Below, piece by piece: positions 1 to 6,899 of a DNA stretch of 8,589 nucleotides. How positions within the stretch are numbered: position 1 is the first letter of the stretch; every line of letters begins with the position of its first letter. Source of the stretch: Nitrospiria bacterium. Its GTDB lineage: Bacteria > Nitrospirota > Nitrospiria > Nitrospirales > UBA8639. The stretch is from NCBI GenBank assembly GCA_030430725.1, contig JAUIKP010000123.1, positions 1-8,589 of the forward strand. Reading direction: 5' to 3'. Under the pieces are notes generated by a model. It did no database searches and was not told the origin of the DNA. It worked only from the letters and a program-made list of their open reading frames with translations. The translations under genes were made by a program, and so were the position numbers.

Positions 1-166
1 CTGGATTATTCCAATAGCCAGCCGGCATATGCTTATCCGCATATTCCGGTGGAGCAGGAGGAGGGGGTTGCGGGGGACCTTCGCCACCACCACATGCTGA
101 CACCAAAAGGCCCATGACGGCCAAACCACTAACTAAAAGACTTTTTACTGTTTGAAACTGGTTCAT
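1..166 (-). CDS. N-terminus of a proline-rich lipoprotein (partial)
   Basis: This frame is too short to appear among long ORFs but is well supported. It begins at ATG (164-166), with a strong GAGGGGG Shine-Dalgarno four bases upstream, and stays open to the window edge (55 codons). Residues 1-25 form a lipoprotein signal: a short N-region with Lys8, a hydrophobic stretch, and a lipobox reading VSAC with Cys25 as the lipidated residue. The next residues are glycines, not aspartate, which by the usual rule favours the outer membrane. A Gly/Pro-rich linker (about 26-40) follows, then EYADKHMPAGYWNNP. That kind of lead-in occurs before c-type cytochrome domains, but no CxxCH is inside the window, so the cytochrome idea is only a guess. 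The body of the protein lies beyond the left edge. Confidence is high for an exported lipoprotein and low for its function. Confidence 0.8.
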   Translation of the reverse strand, partial: MNQFQTVKSLLVSGLAVMGLLVSACGGGEGPPQPPPPAPPEYADKHMPAGYWNNP

Positions 167-761
167 TGTTCCCCCTCGTTTACCTAATTCTTGATTTTTC
201 AAATTCCACATTCCCCACCAAGTGCACAGTGTTTCCATGCATAAAAAGCTAAGTCACTTTCCCTTCATTTACTTCTTCCAGCGTTTCCTCATCTTTGCCC
301 CCCCTAGGCCCTTTTTCCCTCTTCTCTGTTTAATGATCCCATTCATGGTCATTTCCAACAGAACGATTACCGTGAGGGCACCAAGTTTGTGACCAGCCCA
401 GAACGACCCGGCAGGGGTTATTCAAGCTTGCCGTAATGATTAACACTGTCCTTGAATCGGCCGGGCCATACTTTACTCACCGTGTCGAATCCCACTCTCC
501 TCATTGAAAAACCCAAGGATTTTTCTGGTTTTCATTGTGCAAGTGAAGAGCAGGTTTGTAAAATCCATCGCTATCTGCTTTTCCATTCCCCGGAACATCC
601 TCCCGAGCATCCTTCACCAAAACAACAGTTGATTCCATGCCATGCCGTCACTTCAACGAATCCAACTCTTGATCAAAAAGTGACAGTTTATTTCATGAAG
701 AGCACATAACACACGGACCGGAAAAAGGGAACAACAGGGAAAGAATGACAGTCAGAACAAC

Positions 762-794
762 GTAGGGTCTTTGCACAATATGCCCTTACCCTAC
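762..794. repeat. Inverted repeat, 7-bp arms with an inner 3-bp stem
   Basis: GTAGGGT (762-768) pairs perfectly with ACCCTAC (788-794). Inside the 19-base loop, GCA (773-775) can pair with TGC (781-783). No T-tract follows on either strand, so it does not look like an intrinsic terminator. It may be a structural element of a transcript from the gap, or chance. Confidence 0.3.
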
Positions 795-866
795 AATTCT
801 TCAGTGTTCGTAATTCCTCACATTTCCTTCAATGAAAATACCGTGGCTACCTCTCTCATCCTATTC

Positions 867-903
867 AAAAATATTTGGGCTGGATAGGTCTCCTGGGCCC
901 AAA
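867..903 (-). terminator. Possible intrinsic terminator of the hpnH transcription unit
   Basis: On the minus strand TTTGGGC (903-897) pairs with GCCCAAA (880-874), with a 16-base loop that can itself form AGG/CCT. The right arm is followed at once by TATTTTTG (873-866). The T-tract exists only in the minus direction, which matches transcription of the genes at 1145-2601. It lies about 240 bases beyond the last stop codon, which is far, so it could instead end an unannotated small transcript. Confidence 0.4.
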
Positions 904-1144
904 AAAGTTCAGGACTTCTATCACAGTCAGAAGCCAACCGTCAATTATTTCTTCGGCTCTTGCGTGGTGTTTACCGCTCGCCATGCTTGTGTTTGCAGAG
1001 AATAAACATCCTGGTCTATGAGTAGAGAGAAAAAGAAATTTCTCCTTACAACTAGAGTCCGGACAAGGAAAACCTGTTTTGGATTATATGGATGCTTTCA
1101 AACGTTGAAGGGATAGCATAGCAATGCTTGCGGGAGTCGTGTCG

Positions 1145-1492
1145 TTAAGAGTGTGACTCGGGCCTCTTCCACTTTTGCGCCCAGTCCTCCCACGATCGAC
1201 CAAACGCCGTATCTTGCCCTGAAAATACGATCCCAGCCACCTCTTGGTACAAAACCATACGAGGATGCTGATCTCCTGGCAAAAATAGCTTAATATACGG
1301 CTGAGGAGCCTCCTCCTGACGATCAAACACAAAACCTACAACCTGCTCCCCTGTTTGGAGTTGAATCGTCACATCGCCTCGATAATCAAATACGCGATCC
1401 ATGGCTTCGTGCAATTCCTCCTCATTCGAAGGTTGGAGAACCCGACCTTCCCATGTTTGAGGGGTACCTGTTGAGGACTCATCTAAACCCAT
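1145..1492 (-). CDS. Conserved-looking protein of unknown function, small beta-rich fold
   Basis: This is a complete frame of 115 residues starting at ATG (1490-1492), with AAGGG five bases upstream. There is no signal peptide or membrane segment, so it should be cytoplasmic. The sequence is strongly patterned as beta strands: GDVTIQLQTGEQVVGFVFDR (39-58), YIKLFLPG (66-73) and RMVLYQEVAGIVFSG (78-92). These are followed by the acidic/aromatic tail DTAFGRSWEDWAQKW (94-108). Strands around a TGE-type turn recall an Sm-like or small barrel fold; this is pattern reading, not a family match. I cannot name the family. It follows hpnH by 92 bases on the same strand and is probably transcribed with it, so a role linked to hopanoid or envelope lipids is possible but unproven. 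The Shine-Dalgarno, codon pattern and context make it a real gene. Confidence 0.75.
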   Translation of the reverse strand: MGLDESSTGTPQTWEGRVLQPSNEEELHEAMDRVFDYRGDVTIQLQTGEQVVGFVFDRQEEAPQPYIKLFLPGDQHPRMVLYQEVAGIVFSGQDTAFGRSWEDWAQKWKRPESHS

Positions 1493-1584
1493 GATGACCC
1501 TTAACTTTCAGCTACATGTTGAGACAATTACCAGAGGACTCGGAGTTGAGAAAGAGGAAAAGAAAAAACAAAGAAGAAGAGACC

Positions 1585-2601
1585 TCACACCGCATTGGGG
1601 AACAGGGTCGCCCTGACGGTCCCCAAAAACCCACTCCATGAACTGAAGGTATCCTGCACGGCAGAGGCTTCATACCCGCAATGCACCATACAATCACGGC
1701 ATTGTTCATGTCGTCCCGTTCCATAACGCTCCCACTCCGTTTCTTCCATTAATTCCCGAAAAGTGGATACATATCCATCCTGCAACAAATAACAGGGGCG
1801 CTGCCATCCGAAAATATTGTATGTGGGATTCCCCCAAGGGGTGCACTCATACTCGCGTTTCCCCATCAGGAATTCAAGGAATAATGGAGACTGATTGAAC
1901 TGCCACGTACGTTTTCGTTGAGTCAGCAATTGGGCAAATAACGAATGCGTCCGATCACGACTCAAAAAACTATGCTGATCTGGAGCCTTTTCATAACTAT
2001 ACCCTGGAGAGATCATCATGCCCTCTACACCCAGCTCCATCATTTCATCAAAAAATCTCCTGACACGGGTAGGCGCCGCATCATTAAATAATGTCGTATT
2101 GGTCGTCACCCGAAAACCTTTGGCCAAAGCGGCTTTAATGGCTTTCACGGCAACGTCATAGACGCCATCTCGACAAACGGCATGATCATGCTCTTCCTTA
2201 AGACCATCCATATGTATGCTAAATGTGAGGTATTTCGAGGGAGTATAATCCTGTAATTTTCGTTCAAGCAGAATGGCATTCGTACAGAGGTAAACATATT
2301 TCTTTCGCTTCACAAGCCCTTCGGCAATAGCTGGCATTTCAGGATGAATCAGGGGCTCTCCTCCAGGAATACTCACAATGGGCGCGCCACATTCATCAGC
2401 GGCAGTCCAACATTGCTCAGGCGTCAGACGCCGATTTAAAATATGATCAGGATATTGGATTTTCCCACACCCTGCACATTCCAGATTGCACCGAAAGAGT
2501 GGTTCTAGCATGAGCACGAGGGGATATCGTTTCACACCCCGTAAGTGCTTTGAGAGGGCATAATGAGCTACGGTATACATTTGAGACACAGGTACCGACA
2601 T
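1585..2601 (-). CDS. hpnH: HpnH, adenosyl hopanoid-forming radical SAM enzyme
   Basis: This is a full-length 338-residue protein of the HpnH family. Known family members use S-adenosylmethionine to make a 5'-deoxyadenosyl radical and add it to diploptene, giving adenosylhopane, the first step of C35 hopanoid side-chain synthesis. The sequence shows the radical SAM cluster motif CNLECAGC (Cys38, Cys42, Cys45) and a GGEP motif for SAM binding (80-83). A second cysteine set sits near the C-terminus (Cys270, Cys301, Cys304, Cys308) in CRDCMVHCGYEASAV, a stretch typical of HpnH. The start is ATG (2599-2601) with GGGAG ten bases upstream. The enzyme is probably cytoplasmic or at the inner membrane face. 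dxs and ispG, upstream on the same strand, supply the isoprenoid precursors of hopanoids. No clear promoter of its own is visible, and transcription may read through from the tRNA-Cys gene. The family assignment is confident. Confidence 0.95.
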   Translation of the reverse strand: MSVPVSQMYTVAHYALSKHLRGVKRYPLVLMLEPLFRCNLECAGCGKIQYPDHILNRRLTPEQCWTAADECGAPIVSIPGGEPLIHPEMPAIAEGLVKRKKYVYLCTNAILLERKLQDYTPSKYLTFSIHMDGLKEEHDHAVCRDGVYDVAVKAIKAALAKGFRVTTNTTLFNDAAPTRVRRFFDEMMELGVEGMMISPGYSYEKAPDQHSFLSRDRTHSLFAQLLTQRKRTWQFNQSPLFLEFLMGKREYECTPWGNPTYNIFGWQRPCYLLQDGYVSTFRELMEETEWERYGTGRHEQCRDCMVHCGYEASAVQDTFSSWSGFLGTVRATLFPNAV

Positions 2602-2695
2602 TGTTATTTTACTCCCTGTAGATTTTCACCACACTTCAAGAGCCTTCACTCCAATTCCCTGACATAAATCCAAGGCCTGGCTTAAGCGGTATAAA

Positions 2696-2771
2696 TGGAG
2701 GCGCCGAGCGGGTTCGAACCGCTGAATCGCAGTTTTGCAGACTGCTCCCTTAGCCACTTGGGTACGGCGCC
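2696..2771 (-). tRNA. tRNA-Cys (anticodon GCA)
   Basis: The minus strand folds as a complete cloverleaf. The acceptor arms are GGCGCCG and CGGCGCC (7 bp), and the D arm is closed by CCC/GGG. The anticodon arm is GCAGT/ACTGC around CTGCAAA, giving anticodon GCA. The variable loop is GATTC, and the T arm is AGCGG/CCGCT with loop TTCGAAC. The discriminator base is T (2699), as expected for tRNA-Cys, and the 3' CCA is encoded (2696-2698). The gene lies between ispG and hpnH in the same orientation, with its own promoter. No terminator is seen before hpnH, so the two may share a transcript. Confidence 0.97.
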
Positions 2772-2782
2772 TTTACGGGGTC

Positions 2783-2812
2783 ATTATAAGAAGTCTATTT
2801 TCTCTTGTACAA
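2783..2812 (-). promoter_or_regulatory. Promoter of tRNA-Cys, overlapped by a palindrome
   Basis: On the minus strand a perfect -10 TATAAT (2788-2783) lies 18 bases after TTGTAC (2812-2807), a half-conserved -35. The predicted start is only a few bases before the mature tRNA 5' end (2771). A GC-rich stretch, GACCCCG, follows the -10, like the discriminators of stable-RNA promoters under stringent control; that regulation is inference. The -35 sits inside the palindrome at 2800-2817. Confidence 0.7.
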
Positions 2813-2817
2813 GAGAA
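2800..2817. repeat. Perfect 18-base palindrome over the tRNA-Cys -35
   Basis: TTCTCTTGTACAAGAGAA is identical on both strands and extends by two more pairs after one mismatch. As a hairpin it would have a 7-bp stem and a GTAC loop. No T-run follows in the minus direction, so it is a poor terminator for ispG. Its place on the -35 of the tRNA-Cys promoter makes an operator an alternative. Neither role is proven. Confidence 0.6.
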
Positions 2818-2860
2818 TATCTGGCTTACTTTTTCTTTAGTCTTCAAGAGGCTGGAATTA

Positions 2861-4057
2861 TTACTGCCGAGGCAATACGGGAAGCTCTTTGGAGACAGAT
2901 CGTATCGGGTTTAAAGAAAGATCTTCCATTGGGGAATGATGAATGGAAATATCATCAGGCGTCTCATGAATATTGACGCTCGGGAATTGATCACCCTGCT
3001 CTTTGGCCATCAACTCCACCTCTTCAACCAAAGTATGAAGAAGCTCTTCAGATGGCACACGCTTATATAATTTCCCTTTTTTAAACAGAATTCCTACGCC
3101 TTGGCCCCCGGCAATTCCAATATCAGCTTCTTTCCCCTCGCCAATTCCGTTCACGACACAACCTAGGACGGATACGGTGATTGGGGTGGTGATATGTCCC
3201 AGGCGATGCTCTAATTCGCTCGCCATTTTCACCACATCAATTTCCACTCGCCCACATGTCGGACACGCAATCACATTGACTCCACGATGTCGGAGCTCCA
3301 GCGATTTCAGGATTTCAAATCCAACCTTGACTTCTTCCACCGGATCGGCCGCTAAAGAGACCCGAAGAGTATCGCCGATACCCTGAGAAAGCAGCCAACC
3401 TAACCCAATCGCCGATTTTACCGCACCGGTCATCACAGTTCCTGCTTCAGTAATGCCGATATGCAATGGGTAATTAGCTTGCTGAGCAAACAACCAGTAG
3501 GCATCCATCGCCATATGCACATCAGAGGCCTTCAGAGACACCTTCATATTGGTAAACCCAACATCCTCCAACGCATGAACAGCATTCAACGCCGACTCGG
3601 CAAGGGCTTCAGCCGTGGGATAGCCGTATTTTTCAAGAAGATGCTTTTCTAGGGATCCCCCATTCACCCCAATTCTGAGTGGAATGCCATTGTCATTGAC
3701 GGCCTGAATCACCTCTTCGGTCTTCCACCAGGGCCCAATATTGCCTGGATTAATACGGACACAATCCACAACCTTAGCGGCTTTTAGAGCAAGCCGATGG
3801 TCGAAATGGATATCCGCAATTAACGGTGTGGTCATTTGGGATTTAATTTTAGGAAGCGCATCAGCCGCTTCCATATCGGGCACGGCTACCCTAATTAATT
3901 CACATCCAGCTTTCTCTAACCGGTGAATTTGCTCCAAAGTCCCAGCCACGTCCCTCGGATGAGGAATCGTCATAGACTGGACGGATATGGGGGCATCGCC
4001 CCCAATTTTGACCGGCCCAACCTGGATTTGTTTGGTTTTTCGTCGAGAAATATACAC
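2861..4057 (-). CDS. ispG: IspG (GcpE), HMBPP synthase of the MEP pathway
   Basis: The protein has 398 residues and matches the bacterial one-piece IspG. IspG reductively converts 2-C-methyl-D-erythritol 2,4-cyclodiphosphate to (E)-4-hydroxy-3-methylbut-2-enyl diphosphate using a [4Fe-4S] cluster. The N-terminal TIM-barrel part includes VQSMT (26-30), ADIHFDHRLAL (81-91) and RINPGNIG (101-108). The C-terminal cluster domain carries CPTCGR (Cys265, Cys268) and GCVVNGIGE (Cys300, Glu307), which correspond to the three cysteines and the glutamate that bind the cluster in known IspG. After VQSMT the usual NT is replaced by IPHP. The start is GTG (4055-4057), only 9 bases after the dxs stop. No Shine-Dalgarno is visible, so translation probably depends on coupling to dxs. 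An in-frame TAG just upstream excludes a longer start, and the next ATG (residue 29) would cut conserved sequence. About 40 residues after the core look variable. Confidence 0.95.
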   Translation of the reverse strand: MYISRRKTKQIQVGPVKIGGDAPISVQSMTIPHPRDVAGTLEQIHRLEKAGCELIRVAVPDMEAADALPKIKSQMTTPLIADIHFDHRLALKAAKVVDCVRINPGNIGPWWKTEEVIQAVNDNGIPLRIGVNGGSLEKHLLEKYGYPTAEALAESALNAVHALEDVGFTNMKVSLKASDVHMAMDAYWLFAQQANYPLHIGITEAGTVMTGAVKSAIGLGWLLSQGIGDTLRVSLAADPVEEVKVGFEILKSLELRHRGVNVIACPTCGRVEIDVVKMASELEHRLGHITTPITVSVLGCVVNGIGEGKEADIGIAGGQGVGILFKKGKLYKRVPSEELLHTLVEEVELMAKEQGDQFPSVNIHETPDDISIHHSPMEDLSLNPIRSVSKELPVLPRQ

Positions 4058-4066
4058 GAGAATAAA

Positions 4067-5962
4067 CTAACGTATCACTGCTTGCAGGGAAACCCGATCA
4101 TGTAATGCCTTGGCCTGATCATAAATCCCATCCGCCGTGAGGCCGTACTTTTCCCGGAGCAAATCCTGAGGCCCTTGTTCAATGTACCAATCTGGCAATC
4201 CGAGCACTTTAGTCGGCATACTCCAACATTCTTCCTCGGATAAAAACTCTAGTACGGCTGATCCAAACCCACCCATTCGGCACCCTTCTTCAACCGTAAT
4301 CAAGCATTTCACTTTTTTGGCAATTTCTCGAATAAGGGTTTTATCTAGAGGCTTCACGAACCGTGCATTAATAACAGCCACCGACACGCCTTCTTCTTGT
4401 AATCGCTCAGCCGCTTTCATCGCCTCCGAAACCATCACACCAATCGCAATAATCGCCACATCTTGCCCATCAGACAACAGCTCACCCTGGCCGATTGAAA
4501 GAGGAATTGGCTGGGAATCTAAAGGCACCCCTAAGCTACTCCCGCGAGGATATCGAACCGAAACTGGACCATCATGCACCAATCCGGTTTGGACCATATG
4601 TTGAAGTTCATTTTCATCTTTTGGCGCCATAATTACCATATTGGGAACATGGCGCAGAAACGCAAAATCAAATGCCCCATGATGGGTCGTTCCATCTTCA
4701 GCAACCAATCCTCCTCGATCAATGCAAAAGGTCACAGGGAGATTTTGGGTTGCCACATCATGCACAACCTGATCGTAGGCCCGCTGAAGAAAAGTCGAGT
4801 ACATACAGATAACCGGCCTCATATTATCTGCGGCGAGGCCGGCCGCATACGTCACTGCATGCTGCTCAGCAATCCCCACATCAATCAAACGGGAGGGAAA
4901 CTCCTTTTCAAACTCAGACATTCCCGTTCCCTCACACATCGCAGCCGTAATGACCACTACCCGGCTATCTTTTTTGGCTTGACGAATCAGTGTTTTAGCG
5001 GCGATAGAACTATACGATGGGTGACCGGGCTTTTTCACTGGTTGCCCAGTCTTCGAATCAAATGGTGAGCAGGCATGAAACCAAACCGGATTTTTCATGG
5101 CCGGCTGAAAGCCTAATCCTTTTTTGGTAATCACATGCAGGAGAGTTGGTCCTTTTAATTTCAAAACATTCTCTAACGTCGGGAGTAAATGCTCAAAATT
5201 GTGCCCATCAATTGGACCCACATATCGAAAACCTAATTCTTCAAATAGCAAACCGGGCAATAGCAAACCTTTGGCCAGCTCTTCGGCCCGAATCGCCATT
5301 CGCTTTACGGGTTCTCCAATTTGCGGAATGGTTTCCAGGAGTTGGGATGTTTCCTCACGAAGTCTTGTGTAGAACTCCCCGGTAAAGGTCCGATTAAGAT
5401 AGGCGGAAATAGCCCCGACGTTTCGGGAAATTGACATTTGGTTATCATTTAGGATCACCACACAATCCCGCCCCATATCTCCGGCATGCTGCAATCCTTC
5501 CAACGTCATTCCAGCTGTGAGGGCCCCGTCTCCTACGACGCAAACTACCTTATTGGACTTCCCTAATTGCTCACGAGCTTCCACAAATCCCACGGCAGCC
5601 GACACCCCGGTCCCGGCATGTCCGGCATTAAACGTGTCATAGATACTTTCTTCTCGTTTACAAAATCCGCTTATTCCCCCAAATTGGCGGACCGTATGGA
5701 ATTGTTCACGACGACCCGTTAATAATTTATGTGTATAAGCCTGATTACTGGTATCCCAAACGATTTTATCGTCTGGCGTGTTCAATAAATACTGCAAAGC
5801 CACCGTCAACTCCACCACACCTAAATTGGAAGCTAAATGTCCGCCCACATGGGAGATTACTTCTATAATGAGCTCCCGAATTTCCTGACAAAGCTCAGGA
5901 AATTGGTCTCGAGAAAGTTGCTTTAAATCTACTGGACTTTCAATCCTTTTTAGCAAGGACAT
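4067..5962 (-). CDS. dxs: Dxs, 1-deoxy-D-xylulose-5-phosphate synthase
   Basis: This 631-residue protein is full length for Dxs, which condenses pyruvate and glyceraldehyde 3-phosphate with thiamine diphosphate as the entry step of the MEP pathway. Visible features are GGHLASNLG with His42, the thiamine-diphosphate motif GDGALTAGM (144-152) running to LNDNQMSIS (171-179), His296 in VWFHACSP, and IAEQHAV with the catalytic-type Glu366 (364-370). DGTTHHGAFD with His427 (423-432) and the C-terminal transketolase domain with EEGCRMGGFGSAV (558-570) complete it. One deviation stands out: the conserved DxxHQ motif reads DTSNQAY (70-76), with Asn73 where most Dxs proteins have histidine. The start is ATG (5960-5962) with AAAGGA six bases upstream. 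Its promoter lies in the gap before it, and ispG follows 9 bases after its TAG stop. Cytoplasmic. Confidence 0.97.
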   Translation of the reverse strand: MSLLKRIESPVDLKQLSRDQFPELCQEIRELIIEVISHVGGHLASNLGVVELTVALQYLLNTPDDKIVWDTSNQAYTHKLLTGRREQFHTVRQFGGISGFCKREESIYDTFNAGHAGTGVSAAVGFVEAREQLGKSNKVVCVVGDGALTAGMTLEGLQHAGDMGRDCVVILNDNQMSISRNVGAISAYLNRTFTGEFYTRLREETSQLLETIPQIGEPVKRMAIRAEELAKGLLLPGLLFEELGFRYVGPIDGHNFEHLLPTLENVLKLKGPTLLHVITKKGLGFQPAMKNPVWFHACSPFDSKTGQPVKKPGHPSYSSIAAKTLIRQAKKDSRVVVITAAMCEGTGMSEFEKEFPSRLIDVGIAEQHAVTYAAGLAADNMRPVICMYSTFLQRAYDQVVHDVATQNLPVTFCIDRGGLVAEDGTTHHGAFDFAFLRHVPNMVIMAPKDENELQHMVQTGLVHDGPVSVRYPRGSSLGVPLDSQPIPLSIGQGELLSDGQDVAIIAIGVMVSEAMKAAERLQEEGVSVAVINARFVKPLDKTLIREIAKKVKCLITVEEGCRMGGFGSAVLEFLSEEECWSMPTKVLGLPDWYIEQGPQDLLREKYGLTADGIYDQAKALHDRVSLQAVIR

Positions 5963-6042
5963 TGCGCATCCTTTCTTGAAGAACGTAACATGTTGATAGG
6001 GGAATAACTAAAAATGTCCAAAATCCGACATGATTAACCAAA

Positions 6043-6071
6043 ATCTTCCCATAGCTACTATTGCCTGTCAA
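6043..6071 (-). promoter_or_regulatory. Promoter of dxs-ispG
   Basis: On the minus strand a perfect -35 TTGACA (6071-6066) is followed after 17 bases by GAAGAT (6048-6043), which keeps the key A2, A5 and T6 of the -10. A TG one base before it makes an extended -10. Transcription should start near 6036, leaving a leader of about 75 bases before the dxs ATG. No known riboswitch fold is apparent in the leader. Confidence 0.6.
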
Positions 6072-6113
6072 GCATTTGCCTAATATTAAGGATGAGCATG
6101 GAATGGATCGACA

Positions 6114-6842
6114 TCATTCCTGCCTGAGGATCTGCTGAAGCAAGGCTTGGGCTTCCGGTCGATGAATCCGCTCCCATATCCATCGCTTTTTAAGAGGTGG
6201 TGTGTTAACGACCCGCCTTAGCTCCCCCACCGCTTCTAAAGTTTGCCCGTGTTTTAGGTACCACTTCGCAAGATCAAGCCTTGCCGGTGCATATTCGCTA
6301 TCGAGGGAAACGGCCTTCTTCAGATGATCTCCGGCTACAGTCTGATCGCCTCCTAACACCCAAGGTAATTCCTCATATATCCGCCCTAACATATGGTGCG
6401 CCTGAACATTTTGCGCATCAAGGTCCAACGCCCGATTCACATGTTCCTTTAATTCCTGAAGGGTTAATGCCGCCGAAACCAAACCCTCCAGCTCCGCGGC
6501 ACTCCCAAGATTGGCGGCATATAAAAAATGGGCATCTGCAGAAGTCTCACGAAGATCAAGGGCTTTTCTGGCGATACGGGCTCCCTCCTGGAACGCTGCC
6601 AACTTCCGCTCCCGATCAACATACACCCCATAACCCAGATCCAGATACAAACCGGCCATCCGAAGCAACCGCGTGAGGTCGGCTGAATTGGCAGCCCCTT
6701 CCCTCACCAAGGTCTCCAGCTCTCTTTCAAGACTCTCGGGATATTGGTGATCGGTTAAATCCTTCCCCTGCAAAGACCCAGAAGGGAGAACGTGGATTCC
6801 TACCAAAAGTGAGAGGAACCCTATACGCATGAATAAATTCAT
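6114..6842 (-). CDS. Exported tetratricopeptide-repeat protein
   Basis: From the chosen ATG (6840-6842) the protein has 242 residues. The first 25 or so form a signal sequence (short N-region with Arg6, then FLSLLVGIHVL), so it should act in the periplasm or at a membrane. The rest is helical with degenerate TPR units at about 54-98, 103-142, 146-182 and 184-213. Recognisable pieces are ADAHFLYAANLGSAAELEGL, AHHMLGRIYEELPWVLGGDQ and APARLDLAKWYLKHGQTLEA. The ELPWVLGGD segment recalls periplasmic TPR proteins of the TRAP-associated (TatT-like) type, but this is weak. A GTG at 6863 would add seven residues. Neither start has a good Shine-Dalgarno, and the ATG gives the more typical signal peptide. 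It follows the Omp85-like gene by 36-57 bases and probably belongs to the same operon, so a supporting role in outer-membrane assembly or lipid traffic is a reasonable guess. Confidence 0.8.
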   Translation of the reverse strand: MNLFMRIGFLSLLVGIHVLPSGSLQGKDLTDHQYPESLERELETLVREGAANSADLTRLLRMAGLYLDLGYGVYVDRERKLAAFQEGARIARKALDLRETSADAHFLYAANLGSAAELEGLVSAALTLQELKEHVNRALDLDAQNVQAHHMLGRIYEELPWVLGGDQTVAGDHLKKAVSLDSEYAPARLDLAKWYLKHGQTLEAVGELRRVVNTPPLKKRWIWERIHRPEAQALLQQILRQE

Positions 6843-6899
6843 ATCATTGGATCTTGTCAGCACATGTTTTTCTGAAGAACCGATCGACGATAATCTGTA

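Larger units (their letters stand above)
167..1144. other. Gene-poor intergenic region of about 980 bases
   Basis: I see no convincing gene here. The longest plus-strand frame (452-709, TTG start, 85 codons) lacks a Shine-Dalgarno and has a composition unlike the real genes. A 57-codon plus-strand frame (832-1005) also lacks a Shine-Dalgarno. Short open stretches on the minus strand at 418-504 and 269-352 read like protein but have no supporting signals. Structural elements that can be seen are an inverted repeat at 762-794 and a terminator-like hairpin at 867-903. A TATAAT sits on the minus strand at 1083-1088 but has no matching -35. The region separates the hpnH transcription unit from the lipoprotein gene. 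It could hold a small RNA or a decayed gene, but nothing decides this. Confidence 0.5.

Noticed and set aside
475..505. tRNA-like GTGTCGAATCCCAC on the plus strand
   Set aside because: It resembles a T arm, but the stems do not pair properly and no matching acceptor or anticodon arm lies upstream.
452..709. 85-codon plus-strand frame with a TTG start
   Set aside because: It has no Shine-Dalgarno, low-complexity PEHPPEHP from a short repeat, no recognisable domain and an orientation opposite to all other genes.
832..1005. 57-codon plus-strand frame from ATG
   Set aside because: There is no ribosome site before the ATG and the sequence shows no family features; it also crosses the terminator-like hairpin.
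1027..1044. GAGAAA/TTTCTC inverted repeat
   Set aside because: It is a short, AT-rich and weak stem in purine-rich sequence, likely to be chance.
1084..1332. 82-codon minus-strand frame overlapping the small protein gene
   Set aside because: It overlaps the better supported 1145-1492 gene in another frame and has no Shine-Dalgarno or patterned sequence.
2695..2976. 93-codon plus-strand frame starting in the tRNA
   Set aside because: It runs antisense through the tRNA-Cys gene, the palindrome and the end of ispG, and shows no features of a real protein.
4574..5068. 164-codon plus-strand frame
   Set aside because: It lies wholly inside dxs on the opposite strand; the dxs frame has clear enzyme motifs, so this is a shadow.
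6100..6120. Inverted repeat GGAATG/CATTCC at the end of the TPR gene
   Set aside because: The stem is only 6 bp and no T-tract follows on the minus strand, so it is not a supported terminator.
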